NCBI GenBank assembly: GCA_949825065.1 | Contig: OX463842.1 | Span: 34,030,480 to 34,094,479 of the forward strand | DNA: 64,000 nucleotides | Origin: Odontocerum albicorne | Taxonomy: Eukaryota > Arthropoda > Insecta > Trichoptera > Odontoceridae | Direction: 5' to 3' | Part shown: in pieces, positions 1-10,172 of the stretch | Numbering within the stretch: position 1 is the stretch's first letter | How the letters are laid out: every line of letters begins with the position of its first letter | Notes under the pieces: generated by a model | Databases searched by the model: none | Seen by the model: the letters and a program-made list of their open reading frames with translations, nothing else | What the model was told of the DNA's origin: nothing | Made by a program: the position numbers and the translations under genes

Positions 1-19
1 AACCAGCGCCGAGACAACC

Positions 20-300
20 GGAACAAAAGAGCTTGCTTCGATAATCCGAAATGAGAATACTACGAACCATAGTGGGAAAACTCTTCGAGATAGAATTATA
101 AATTCTTACGCCTGATAGACCTGCAATATATACGACATCGATGGGGCAGGAAAATAATGCAGTGCTGGCGTAACCGTGTGGATTGGATGGGCAGTGATAG
201 AATCTCACTACATCACACGAGACCCCGCAGGACATCGCATGCCAAAAAGGTCAACTAAAATGTGAAGAGGCAGCTGGTGCTCTACCGTCTAGCAATGATT
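20..300 (+). pseudogene. tail of an RTE-like non-LTR reverse transcriptase, heavily decayed
   Basis: Around positions 40-100 the plus strand reads MRILRTIVGKTLRDRIINS, the segment found downstream of the RT domain in many insect RTE-like elements (an R-I-x-GKT-x-x-DRI-x-N pattern). Stops and frame breaks follow. The next 200 bases read in several frames and give only weak resemblance to the RT C-terminus. It is truncated by the window start. Confidence 0.42.
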
Positions 301-899
301 GTCGCAACAAAACAGATCCAAGAATTAAGAATTGAATCATGTTAAGTAAAATAATAATTTCATAAAATGTGTATAATCTGGTTATTTGAAGAATAAAATT
401 TGACAGAAATTTGGTTGACGATTGTGACTTATTTATTTGATATCATTAAGAAAGTAAGTACAAAGGCGTTTTGATGACTTTTTTAAGAAAGAAAAGTTTT
501 CAGTTATTTGCTGAAATTTTCTTGGGTTTTCCTCGAAGCGTAGTTCCACAGGATTATTCCATTGAATCAGTGCCGTAACAAGGGTTTCTGCGCTCGGGAA
601 TAGTACACAAAATCTGCGCTCTCTTGCACCAAGTGTAAGCTTTGTATCATATGGAAACAAGATGGAAGCCCAACTAACCAAGGCGAAGTTTGTATATGCA
701 TTCCAGTGTAAAATGTTTTTTTTGCATAAATAATAAATCATAATACTACCTTTTTATTTTTTTCACGTATGTCACAAATAAACATATATCAAAATAAACT
801 GTTATGCTCAATAATGAAACATACAAAAAAACGGTAGTTATTTCATTCAAAAGCTAAAGAATTCTATAAAAAATCAAGGTATTTATTGTAGTTTTATTG
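301..899. other. AT-rich stretch with one unrecognised 102-codon open frame
   Basis: A minus-strand open frame spans 433-741. Its composition (for example FPYDTKLTLGARERRF) is less AT-biased than the surroundings, but I recognise no domain and see no splice context that would make it an exon. The rest is A/T-rich with no feature. Confidence 0.25.
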
Positions 900-1262
900 T
901 CCGTCGTTGTTGTTGGGCCTTGAAGTCGCCGCTATTCCAATATCGATTCAGTTGGAAAGCGAAGCTGTGCCGTGGAGTTAGTTTTTTAAGCGGGTGAGAC
1001 GTTGCACACCAGCAAACTCACCTGCCAAATCGCTGTACTGGATCCCATGGCACACCGAAGTGAGACAATCGAAGAACACCGGCATATTTTTTCCTTTTTT
1101 GGAAAGAATATATATGACGAAGTCATAGGTATCCTTATACCCCCAAATACAAGGGGAAAAACGACTGTGTCATTCGAGAGGGTTAGTACAGCGCGGGGTT
1201 CGAACTGGCGACCTTCTGTACAGAAGGCCAGTGCGTTACCGCGCGGACAAGCGTCTCATAAT
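900..1262 (-). repeat. SINE-B, long two-module copy
   Basis: On the minus strand a tRNA-like head (1262 to about 1195) carries a GGTTCGAA-type box B inside GCGCGGGGTTCGAAC. A body follows with the diagnostic GACTTCGTCATATATATTC and an A-rich linker. Then comes a second module containing ATGCCGGTGT, GTGAGTTTGCTGGTGTG and CACGGCACAGCTTCG. The second module is also present at 25195-25435 but absent from the copies at 33832 and 54208. Confidence 0.8.
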
Positions 1263-1644
1263 TTAATATCCAAAATGTTAGTGAAAGTAAAAACAACAGA
1301 TAATGTTTGGAATTCAGAATAAAAAGATCACCAGTCTGACCTAAGGATTGCTCTCGTAAACAGCCCGAATCATATCACCTGAAGAGAGCCTCGGGATAAG
1401 AGTTAGAACACGTGTAGCGAAGATTATGAAATTAGTGGAATAACAAAGTAATTTATTGCTAAATATTCTATAAAAAAGAGTCTGACGGTGACAGGGCGTG
1501 ACATAATTAAGGAAAACTATAAAAAATATTACTTTTGACCCCAGCCTTTAAACTCCATTTATTTAGCCCTGTGACCGACGACAACTGTACCTCGTACCCC
1601 TCCACCTTTACCCCACTGCATTGAACAGATCCAGATTCGACTCG

Positions 1645-1813
1645 ACGTTCGTTGTATTCAGTACAACCTGGTAGGCTGTTGCTATGCAACAATTGATTCC
1701 AATTACGAATATATTTTTGAGTGAAAACCAGGCTGGATCCCTTTTTAAAACAAATTGGCTCCCAACGGAAATCGAACTGGCTAGTCTTACTAAGTAGACT
1801 ACGGAGGTAATCA
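1645..1813 (-). repeat. SINE-A (tRNA-derived), degenerate full-length copy
   Basis: Reading the minus strand from 1813, the copy starts with CCTCCGTAGTCTACTTAG, has a box-B-like CAGTTCGATTTCCG, then CAGCCTGGTTTTCACT, and ends with CCAGGTTGTACTGAATACAA. All the blocks of the family are present in the expected order. Confidence 0.85.
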
Positions 1814-2977
1814 TAAATATAGCAAGTATTTTATTCAATTTCCAAATACAGGAATAATGAAATACGTGATTTTCCCTCGATTTTTTAATTCCTTTGTCTT
1901 TTCTCCATACCTTCAAATTCTCAGTTTTCAGTGACATTTTTATTTATTAACCAAAACTGATTTCATATTTTTATGCAAAAGTTGTCTTTCATTTTAAATT
2001 GAACATTATCTTTTAAACTGTTGTCTGGTCGGTTGAAAGAAATAGTTAAAGATTTTTAATTTTTAGACAATTTACCCACACTACGATGATTTTTGATAGT
2101 TATAGATGTAACATATGTTATGATAATAAAATGTTGACTCGATATTAAAGTTTTGGTTATGGGAGGAAAAAATAATAAAAAACTATTTACATGTAAACTT
2201 TTCGTTTCAAATTTACAAGATATGCGTTTTATCAGAAGTTCCTTCAATATAATTAATCGTATTTGTAACTTTTCTGACGCAAAAAGGAATGAAAAATGAC
2301 TATTCTTAAACTTTGTAGCGTTTAAAATATTTTTATATTTTATCACAACGTCAACAACTATAGTACGGTATATCAAATGGAATTGCTTGTGGGCAAATTA
2401 TTCAAATTTTCTGTTTGAAAAAATAGCTTTGTCCAAAATCTCCTTCTAAAGTTTTCTCTCGATGTCAGCAATTGGGAACGCTATTTATTTACCCGACGTT
2501 TTCTTTACTCATTCGCCAGAAAGATGATTTAAGCAATTTTCTTGACAAAATTTTCATTATGGAGTCAGTGTTAGATTATGAGAGAAAAGTTAATCTTAAA
2601 ATTACTTAGGGCGTTGAATTTGAGTGAGTTGTGAGCACAGTATATAGAGACGGAAATATACGTATTTTAAATTAGAGATATTAAACATATAATTCATTTT
2701 CTTTAAATATTTTAGTGCATTTAAATAAAGATGCATTGAAATAACTTTAATTATAACTTTCAGACATGTTTTATTTAGTTAAATTCGTATTTAATAAGAA
2801 CCTAACACAAAATATGAAACTATATACATCGTTCGGTCTTTTTTGTAATAAACTTATTTTGCAGTGTAGGCAACTTGAGAACATAGAGGCGTTTAAATTG
2901 GTTCTTAAGTTCATACTATTCGAGAGATGTTATATTTTAACGGAGGCGCCATTGCAGTGATCTTTAGTTACAACATG
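1814..2977. other. no supported gene
   Basis: A/T-rich sequence. Open frames of 60-110 codons here are low-complexity Lys/Phe/Ile-rich readings without recognisable motifs. Confidence 0.4.
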
Positions 2978-4266
2978 CGAGAGTGGATCAAATATAAACG
3001 AGACTATTTTGTTTTAATTTTCTTCTTTGCAGAAAGAAAAAGACCAAGGACACATCATTTTTTGCATAATCTCATGCTTTAGAAATGCATTTTCTCAGCG
3101 GATCGATAGTTTTTTATCCTGTCATCGTAAAAAGAAGTGGATTGTGTCAGCAGCCAATTGCGCACAAACCCCTTTACTCCATCGTCGTCGTTGGCCTTCC
3201 AGAGCTTCTTTCAGTGGCCAAAATATATGAAAGTCGCAGAGTGATAGATCAGGGCTATAAGGAGGGTGTTTCAGTCATGCCCAACTCATTTCCTTTAATT
3301 GTTCGCATGTTACAGCTGCAGTATGGGGCCTTGCGTTGTCATGCAGAAGAATCACTTCTCGTATCTGTTGGTCAAGTCTTTTGCATCGATAAGCAAGTTT
3401 AACTTTACTCAAAAGCTCGCAGTAGTACGCTGCATTGATGGTGCAGCAATCGTCCAAAAAGTTAATGTGAAAAATGCCGCGCTGGTTCCAAAAAACGGTT
3501 GCAAGCACCTTACCAGCTGACAGTCGAGTCTTGGCTTTCACAGGGGCTGTCTCACCCTTCTTTCTCCACTCCATACTGGCTTGTTTAGACTCGGGCATGT
3601 AGTGTTGTACCCAAATTTAATCACAGGTAACGATGCAACTCAAAAATGCGTTCCTTTCTTGTGCAAACCGCGTCAAGAGCCAGCCGCTCACAGACGTGCA
3701 AATGTGCGAACTTTTGTTTTGCAGTCAAAAGATGTGGGACCCATCGAACAGATACTTTACGGAATCCTAGGTCCTTTGTGATTATAGATTGAGTGCTCCC
3801 ATAACTTATTCCTATCTCAGAACAAATTTCGGAAACTGTCAAACGTCGGTCGCCTTCCAAAAATCACGAATGGCGTTAATTTTCTGTTCGGTAATGCTCG
3901 TCAGTGGGCGACGATCATGGCTCTCGTTTTTGACCCCTTCGCGGCCTTTCATGAACTCCTTATATCAGGCAAACACACGGAGCTTTAACAGTGTTTGATC
4001 CCCGAACTATGCCGTCAGTTTCCGCAAAATTTCGGCCGGTTTTTACGTCTTCACGAACGAGAAACTTGATAATTATGCGTTGCGCAATCGACGGGTGCAC
4101 CTCTTTCTCAGCCATCATGTGTCACACTAATGACGGAATCTGCCGAGGCTGGCCGACCGCTCCCCCCCCTCCAGATATCCCCACCCAATACAAAAGGCGG
4201 CCGCGCGCTTCATTTAAAATTATGCGTTCTGAAACAAAAGTCTAGTTTACGTTTGATCCACCCTCG
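2978..4266 (-). mobile_element. mariner-like DNA transposon, inactive, with terminal inverted repeats
   Basis: The ends are imperfect inverted repeats of about 36 bp: 2978-3016 starts CGAGAGTGGATCAAA and the complement of 4231-4266 starts CGAGGGTGGATCAAA. The flanks are TG and TA, consistent with a decayed TA target duplication. The length (about 1.29 kb) is usual for mariner. The interior is a broken minus-strand transposase. Confidence 0.85.
3040..4115 (-). pseudogene. mariner transposase, frameshifted
   Basis: Minus-strand segments line up in order with a mariner transposase. They start with MAEKEVHPSIAQRIIIKFLV near 4115. An HTH region follows (FMKGREGVKNE, then EGDRRLTVSEICSEIGISYG near 3850), then the catalytic domain with FWNQRGI (3480s), LLHDNARPHTA (3310-3340) and HPPYSPDLSLCDF (3230-3270). 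The usual first aspartate after the tryptophan (WDxxG) reads N here; the HDN and CDF aspartates remain. Several frame changes and stops separate the parts, so no functional enzyme can be made. It is flanked by the element's inverted repeats. Confidence 0.85.
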
Positions 4267-4627
4267 TATCTACGAGTTACGCGAGAAAAATATATAAATT
4301 TTTGAATGTTTTTCTATCACACTATCGTGGTTACTTTCATTACTTGTGAGTATCCACGTGAATTTGTGAGTATCTATGTATTTTGAAATATTACATACGT
4401 TAGATTTTTTTTAAAACTGTTTGATATCAACATTTTGAGCCCAATTAACTATTTATTTCGAGGAACTACCACTGTAAAAAAAATAACAATTAGTAAGTTA
4501 CGTGCAAATGTCTTATTATTTTGTTAAGAATAAAATAAAAAAACATAAAATGTTCAAAATACGTTGTTTTTTTGCATTAATATTACAATAATTTAAGGAA
4601 ATAATGTATGTTATGACTATGAGATAT
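4267..4627. other. no feature seen
   Basis: A/T-rich flank between the mariner and the RTE tail; nothing recognisable. Confidence 0.4.
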
Positions 4628-5060
4628 GGACGCTCACATAAAATTCATATCACATACACACACAAAAGCTTCAGACTGCTTAAAAAAACATTGAAAGATG
4701 TATGCTGGGATACACTACTCGTAAAAGAGACCGTAAACGAAACTCCTGAATTCGCAACAAAACAAAGATAGAAAATGTAATAAAGGTGCGCAAAAAGATG
4801 AAATGGCAATGATCAGGGCACGTAGCCAGAGTGTCGGACTCCCGATGGACATCTGAAATAATCCAGTGGTACCCAAGAGGTATAAAGAGGCCCAGAAAAA
4901 GACCGAAGGTACGCTGGATGGATAAAATCAGGAAGCATAATAGCATCACATGGCACCAACGAGCACAAAACCTCAAATCGTTTGGAGTCGAATTGGGGAA
5001 ACCTTCATCCAGTAGTGGATCGACCCAGGTTGACAATGATTGTGATGATGATGACACAAA
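4628..5060 (+). pseudogene. 3' tail of an RTE-like retrotransposon (same family as 12.0-13.4 kb)
   Basis: The plus strand encodes the post-RT C-terminal region: GHVARVSDSRWTSEIIQWYP, RGIKRPRKRPKVRWMDKIRK, and FGVELGKPSSSSGSTQVDND. It ends in a GATGATGATGA run. The upstream part (4628-4800) matches 13025-13180 but carries stops and frame changes. A short tandem-repeat tail in place of poly(A) is usual for RTE-type elements. It is 5'-truncated. Confidence 0.82.
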
Positions 5061-5165
5061 AATAACATTACACCAATTTTCTTCAAATGTGGATTGAGAG
5101 GAGAGAGTATATACCTTCCCCGTGTATATGGTATATATCATCTTATATAATAATTTACAGCGAAT

Positions 5166-5505
5166 GACGACCTCCATGGCCTAGTTTGCAAGACATTTGA
5201 TTTCCACACAGGGGTTTCGGGTTCAATTCCCGATGGTATAAAAAAAAGGTTTAAGTCCGGTAAAGAGTTTGGTAACTATATTTACTCGCGCCGAGTACGT
5301 GTACGAGTGTTGTTGTCTATTCACACGTGGTAACGTTGCCAACACGTGCAATTATGAACCGCAAGTTCCGTACCTAATGCATTGGTCCTAAGCCCGAAGA
5401 TTCGATTATTGAAATCAAAGACGATATTATTTTCCAACAACGCTTTTCAATATGTTTGAATTGTCAATTCGGATATGTTGAAGAGTATCATACGAAAGAA
5501 GGAAC
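5166..5505 (+). repeat. SINE-C (tRNA-derived), near full length
   Basis: The head GACCTCCATGGCCTAGTTTG and box B GGGTTCAATTCCCGATGG resemble SINE-A. The body differs, with GTTGCCAACACGTG, ACCGCAAGTTCCGTACC, CGAAGATTCGATTATTG and, at the 3' end, GTTGAAGAGTATCATACGA. The body blocks recur at 37.9, 19.5 and 54.6 kb. Confidence 0.8.
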
Positions 5506-5812
5506 AGCGAATGAAAAATAATTTATTTGCCTTAGTAAAGTACTTATATGTAACTGACTCACCCTAATCCTTTTACGGCATCCCATTACAAGAAATGTCC
5601 TCGTATAATAAACCACGAGCCTCCCCAAGCCGCAGTGATCATTAGTGTTTTTCAAGCGATCATTCCGAGACCCGTTCAAACAAAAAACGTAATGTCTCTG
5701 CATTGTTAGTGTACGGGCCCATAGCCCGCGCCCCGACCTGGGATTAGGGGATTCCCTTTAATCCCGTCTAGTTTTGATCTATCACGTTCGTAGCAAGATG
5801 AAAGCTTTAACC
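5506..5812. other. unassigned, somewhat GC-richer at 5705-5760
   Basis: A short G+C-rich patch (GGGCCCATAGCCCGCGCCCC) lies just outside the hAT-like element. I recognise nothing in it. Confidence 0.3.
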
Positions 5813-5917
5813 CAGGGGTAGCCAACCTTTTTAAGCCGTGTGTCAAACCGGCATTGGGATAAGGCTCGCGGGCCGCACGAGGGGCTTAAAACATTAATAG
5901 GCATATCTTTTTTTTTC

Positions 5918-6655
5918 ATGTGGTACTTCTTCTTCTTCTCAGTGTCATGTCAGGTCCCCCCAACATTGAATATCACTTGAGAGTGGATATCTTTGTTCCC
6001 GGCAGCCCGAAAAAGATCCCCAACGCCCCTTATGCCAGTCCAATCACGTGTATTGCGGAGCCAGGAGATTTGCCTCCTGCCAACACCTCTTCGGCCTTCT
6101 ATTTTGCCTTGGATGATCAGGTGCAGTAATTTGTACTTTGGTCCTCTAAGTACATGACCCAAGTAGGACACCTTTCGGATTTTAATATTAGTCAGCAACT
6201 CTCTATCGACTTTGGCTCTTTGAAGAACCCTTGTGTTGCTGACCATATCTCTCCAGGGTATCCGTAGCATTCTCCGGTGCATCCACATTTCGAATGCTTT
6301 CAGTCGGTTCATACTACTTACTTTGAGGGTCCATGATTCTACTCCATGCAATAACACTGACCAAAAGTAGCATTTGACTAACCGTTGTTGAAGTTTCAAG
6401 TTTAGATTATAATCGCAGAATACGCTTCTCATTTTATTAAAAGTCGCACGAGATGATTCAATTCTGCACTTGACTTCGGTTTCTGGGTCGAGGTCTTCCA
6501 CTAGGATACTTCCGAGGTATTTAAACCTTTTCACTCTCTCTATATCAGCACCGTTCAATGTAAGACGTGCTCCTGCGTGATCCTGCCGGCCAAACACCAT
6601 GAACTTAGTTTTACTCACGTTCATGTTCAGCCCCAGCCACAAGTGGTACGCTTTA
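5918..6655 (-). pseudogene. RTE-like reverse transcriptase, C-terminal 230 residues, inside the hAT
   Basis: An uninterrupted minus-strand frame (6642-5950) begins in the RT palm at LNMNVSKTKFMVFG, continues through FKYLGSILVEDLDPETEV and LLHGVESWTLK, and ends with the RT-distal region (MHRRMLRIPWRDMVSNTRVL, GHVLRGPKYKLL, ISWLRNTRDWTGIRGVGDLF). The polymerase active-site part and everything upstream are missing, as expected of a 5'-truncated insertion. The 3' end carries a GAAGAAGAAGAAG tail (5927-5939), again RTE-like. The open frame suggests a younger insertion than its relatives here. Confidence 0.88.
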
Positions 6656-6659
6656 ATAT

Positions 6660-6853
6660 ATCCGAATTTATGTTAAGGACACATTAAGAACATGGCCGGT
6701 ACACGATATTATCTTCAATCCCATTGAACGCGTTGGAATTGAACGCATTCGGTCATTGAACGTGTTGGCAACACTACGGGCACACTTTTTTGAATATCGA
6801 ACATCGAACCCGAAACCCCATGTGGAAGTCAAGAATATTACTATGCTACGGAG
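6660..6853 (-). repeat. SINE-C copy, diverged 3' half
   Basis: From 6853 on the minus strand: CCTCCGTAGCATAG (box A region), GGGTTTCGGGTTCGATG (box B), then GTTGCCAACACGTTCAATG of the SINE-C body. The 3' half is only weakly alike and contains repeated CGTTCAAT. It lies inside the hAT-like element. Confidence 0.65.
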
Positions 6854-7377
6854 GTTGTCTAGGCATATAAAAACCTGTATACTTAAAACGAGTTAAGTCA
6901 GTCGCTTTACTACCAAATTTTCTGTTATAAATCCTCACCACCTTTTAATTGCTATAAATAATTGTCAATTTTTAAATGAACTGCATAAATATGAAATATA
7001 ATGCCAGTTATTTAGAATGGTAAGTATTTTAAATACGATTCTTTAGCTGATAAAAAAGAGGTACAAGAATTCATAAAAACCTCCAAAATAATAATGATCA
7101 TACACAGCTATTATTCAATGCCATGTGGATGAGTCAAGTCTGCCTTGAACTAATTTATGTTACACAGGACATGCATATTCTGAGACCAAGTTGCAGAGGG
7201 CCATAGCTGACATCCTCATGAGTGTGAGTACGTATGTACTTGTCAAGTTTTTATGAAACTACTATGCCTCATTGTTATTTTCTCATGATTTATAAAAACA
7301 GCTCACAGGTCGCATAAGACAACCATGCAGTCCACATGCGGCCCACGGGCCGCGGGTTAGCCGTGCTTGCTTTAACC

Positions 7378-8077
7378 CATAGGATACATATAGTAAATTT
7401 TCAGTGCAAAAATATTTTTTTTTGCCGCGAACTACAAGAAGCAGCTGCTAAAAACTTGTTTTGTGGATCTTTTTCCAGCTTCATTGGATTTCTTGTCTTA
7501 CATAATTTTTAAGTCGTGATACTCTGAATACACCTTTCTTGTTTACTAAAGTCAAGACAAATGACAGGCAAAAATCCAAAAATTACATGAAATTTAATGC
7601 TCACTGTAAATCATAAAGTTTTTGTTTATAAACCATTTTTTTATAGTAAAAAAAATGACAAAGCATCAGGGGTCAATTCCAATGGTCGAGTAGATAAGTG
7701 GACTCGTTATTAATTTATGACTTCCCGGTTCGAATACCACTTTCAGATCTAATTATATTTTAATTTATTTAGTAACGCCCATATGCGACCTTTTATTAAT
7801 TTAAAATTAAAGCGCCTTTGAAGTTATATTTTATTTCATAACTGCACTATAAAATATTACTGTGGTCAGCATTCGCGGTCAGCAACCGGGCGTTCCCGTT
7901 GTGATTCCTGGCGGGTTCTCTTCTCGTGTTTTACTTTTAGCCCATTTTCCATCTGAATTTATGTTTTTCTATAGCTTATATGCTGGTTATCATAAATTAT
8001 TGTCACTATTTAGGAACACTAAAGTAACGCTACATAAAAATATATCTAACGAAAGATAGTACATAACCTAATAAATG
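7378..8077. other. no gene; possible tRNA-like SINE head at 7683-7745
   Basis: CCAATGGTCGAGTAGATAAG followed, about 20 bases on, by CCCGGTTCGAATACC resembles box A and box B of a tRNA-derived head unlike SINE-A, B or C. It is a single copy here, so family membership cannot be shown. The rest is A/T-rich. Confidence 0.35.
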
Positions 8078-8275
8078 CGGTAGATTAAATTTACCGATCG
8101 TCTAAGAACTTTGATTTCCAAGTCATCGGAACTTAAGGTTTGATCTGTTAAGACTGTGTACTTGCTGAAGTGTAATAGCTTGAACACGATAAACCAATTT
8201 ACGCACAAGCGTATTCCATTCACAAAATGGCAGAAAGTTATACTCGATCATAAAGTATACTCGATCGTATCAAAC
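8078..8275 (+). repeat. unclassified dispersed repeat, copy 1
   Basis: About 200 bp alignable by eye with 35575-35775. Shared blocks in order: GATTAAAT..., TTTGATCT..., GTACTTGCTGAAGTGTAA / GTGCTTGCTGAAGTTTAA, AACGATA..CGCACA, GTATTCCATTCA / GTATCGTTCAACCA, and ATACTCGATCA / ATATTCGATCA. No coding potential and no obvious terminal repeats. Confidence 0.6.
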
Positions 8276-8621
8276 TAATTCATAAATATAAAACGGTAAA
8301 CGCTTATTCTTATTAAATGGCAATAACTCCCATATTGAGTGTCGATCCTCCAAATTTGTCCCTACACGCCTTTGTCTTCGTTATCCAACCAGGAATCCGC
8401 ATTAGTTCCAAAGCATCACGTTAAAACATATATGGAAGGATAACCGGTAATCAACATCCTGAGAACAACAGAATATACGAAGGAGAAAAAGAATCACATA
8501 TGATAAAATTATGTACGAAACTTATATCAAATCATTCAACTCGCTCGTTTTAAAACATTAAATAGTTTTTTAGACTTAAATGTAAAAAAAACAATATCTA
8601 TGCACATTATTAGTTTTCAGA

Positions 8622-8676
8622 TACTATTGCCTACCCCGACAGGGAAATGGCGTGGTGGAATGTACGAGTATGTAAG
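8622..8676 (+). repeat. 3'-end fragment of a non-LTR retrotransposon (same family as 34.9 kb)
   Basis: CCTACCCCGACAGGGAAATG then GCGTGGTGGAATGTA matches the terminal block CCTACTCCAACAGGGAGATG at 35350-35390 and its counterpart at 58345. Only the last 55 bp are present. Confidence 0.55.
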
Positions 8677-8679
8677 TCA

Positions 8680-10099
8680 TAATTAACAGCTAAAAAGAAT
8701 GTGAAAATAATATTCAAATTGCACGCATAATGTTCAGTCCTAGCAAAAGTGAGATTTGAAAAAAAACTAAAGAAGCAGATCGATCCTTTGCACCAATTTG
8801 GAAGTCAATGGGTTAAATGTTCAAATATTCGTAAAATGAGAAAAAAAAATTAAAAGTGGAGAAAAAGCAATAGCACATTTTTTCTTACGACACCAAGTAT
8901 TAAGTTGGCGTTCTAATAGGACGTTTTTGAATGTGTGCCATTATTAGTGATGTCTGAGTTTTCACAGATATATGCAAAAAAATATACAACCAACATTCTA
9001 CCTGTTTTGAGATATTTGGATTAATGTTAAATCCGTGTTTATATGAAATTTATGATTTAATGAAAAATCTATAACACATTTTCTGGGTTAGATATTTTTA
9101 AATAAAAAAAAATGAAAATGTGCTTTTGGTGTTTAGAATACAAGTATAAATGTGTTTTGTGGGTTGAGGTTTTTTTTTGCGAATATAAATAAGTCCATTT
9201 AATCTAAGTGGACTTAGCAGATAGATCTTACTGTCGAAAGATTGTTGGATGGCTGCTGCCGTTTGGATATTTTTTTCATTGTCTCTCCTACATCCCCTAA
9301 ATGTTATCCCTCTGAAATTGTGAAATATGACACTAGCTTACATCGAGAGTAGGAGTTCATAAAAATGTATTTGAGGGTTACTTGAAATGTGAAATATTAT
9401 TTTAAGAAAATCGTTTATTTTATATATTTATGTAACTTTTTGTGAATATTTTTTACAAAAGCTTTACTACAAATAAGTAGAGAAACAGTATATTTTACAA
9501 AAAATATTTAGACGTCAATTATTATGGCTTTGCAGTTTTATAAAGATATATAAAGTTTTAGACATTTAAAACTGCTAGATTTGATTTTACACTAATCATA
9601 AATTGACTATGCATATATATTTTAAATATTCTATACAAAATTAACCATTCATATTTACGCTAAAGAAAGAATTGCAAAAAAAATACATTCCTCAGAATAT
9701 CCTTTCACTCTTTTTTTTTTTTTTTTTTTTTTTTTTTATTATTACACATGACAAGAAATATACACAATTTGAGAAAAAACAACAGGTAATTTGATTTGGA
9801 CATATAATTTTAATGGATCTGGGTTTGTTGCCTTTCATTTGTCGTTTTATTTTTTTTTGTTTTTTTAAATTTTTTACTCTCATTTTACTTTGTTTCCCTT
9901 TGTTCTTCTTGAACGAATTCATTTCTAAGGTTATTGTTTCGTGGTGTGTCATTAACTTGAATTTATAGATTTTTTGTTAAATCTGTCACTGATTAAAACA
10001 ATAATGTATCCATGACAACATGTTGGTTGGAATAAATCACTGTATAGCAAATAAGCGCACCAGAAATACAATTCAAAACCATTTATTTATTTTAACACT
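8680..10099. other. no gene; poly(T) at 9712-9737
   Basis: A/T-rich. The T run is followed by a Lys-rich minus-strand open frame (9692-9952) that is a low-complexity by-product. The T run may be the reverse of a poly(A) tail, but no retroelement body adjoins it. Confidence 0.35.
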
Positions 10100-10172
10100 T
10101 CATTGTACGAGTATAACGATTTGGCAGGCTTATTGGCATGGGGTAATCTCTTCCAACCAAGCAGACAAAAGC
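10100..10172 (-). repeat. SINE-A 3' fragment
   Basis: TTTGGCAGGCTTATTGGCAT and GGTAATCTCTTCCAACCAAG are the complement of the SINE-A 3' region (TTGGTTGGAAGAGATTGCC to CCAG). The head is missing. Confidence 0.6.

Larger units (their letters stand above)
5813..7369. mobile_element. hAT-like non-autonomous DNA transposon with 8-bp target duplication
   Basis: The left end CAGGGGTAGCCAACC and the complement of the right end (CAAGCACGGCTAACC) form degenerate terminal inverted repeats. Each is followed by GC-rich subterminal sequence containing GCGGGCCGCAC or its counterpart. The element is flanked by perfect CTTTAACC duplications at 5805-5812 and 7370-7377, which is diagnostic of hAT-type insertion. 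No transposase is recognisable inside. The interior holds an RTE fragment (5918-6655) and a SINE-C copy (6660-6853), both minus strand. Confidence 0.85.

Noticed and set aside
433..741. 102-codon frame as a possible receptor exon
   Set aside because: It contains FPYD but lacks the Cys-loop spacing (C-x13-C) and other landmarks of this family.
4680..5177. 165-codon minus-strand open frame
   Set aside because: It is the shadow of the plus-strand RTE tail (WTSEIIQWYPRG blocks), which explains its openness.
7683..7745. Functional tRNA gene
   Set aside because: Box A- and B-like words are present, but I cannot pair an acceptor stem or place an anticodon loop; kept only as a possible SINE head.
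9692..9952. Lys-rich minus-strand frame next to the T run
   Set aside because: Low-complexity A/T sequence; no motif.
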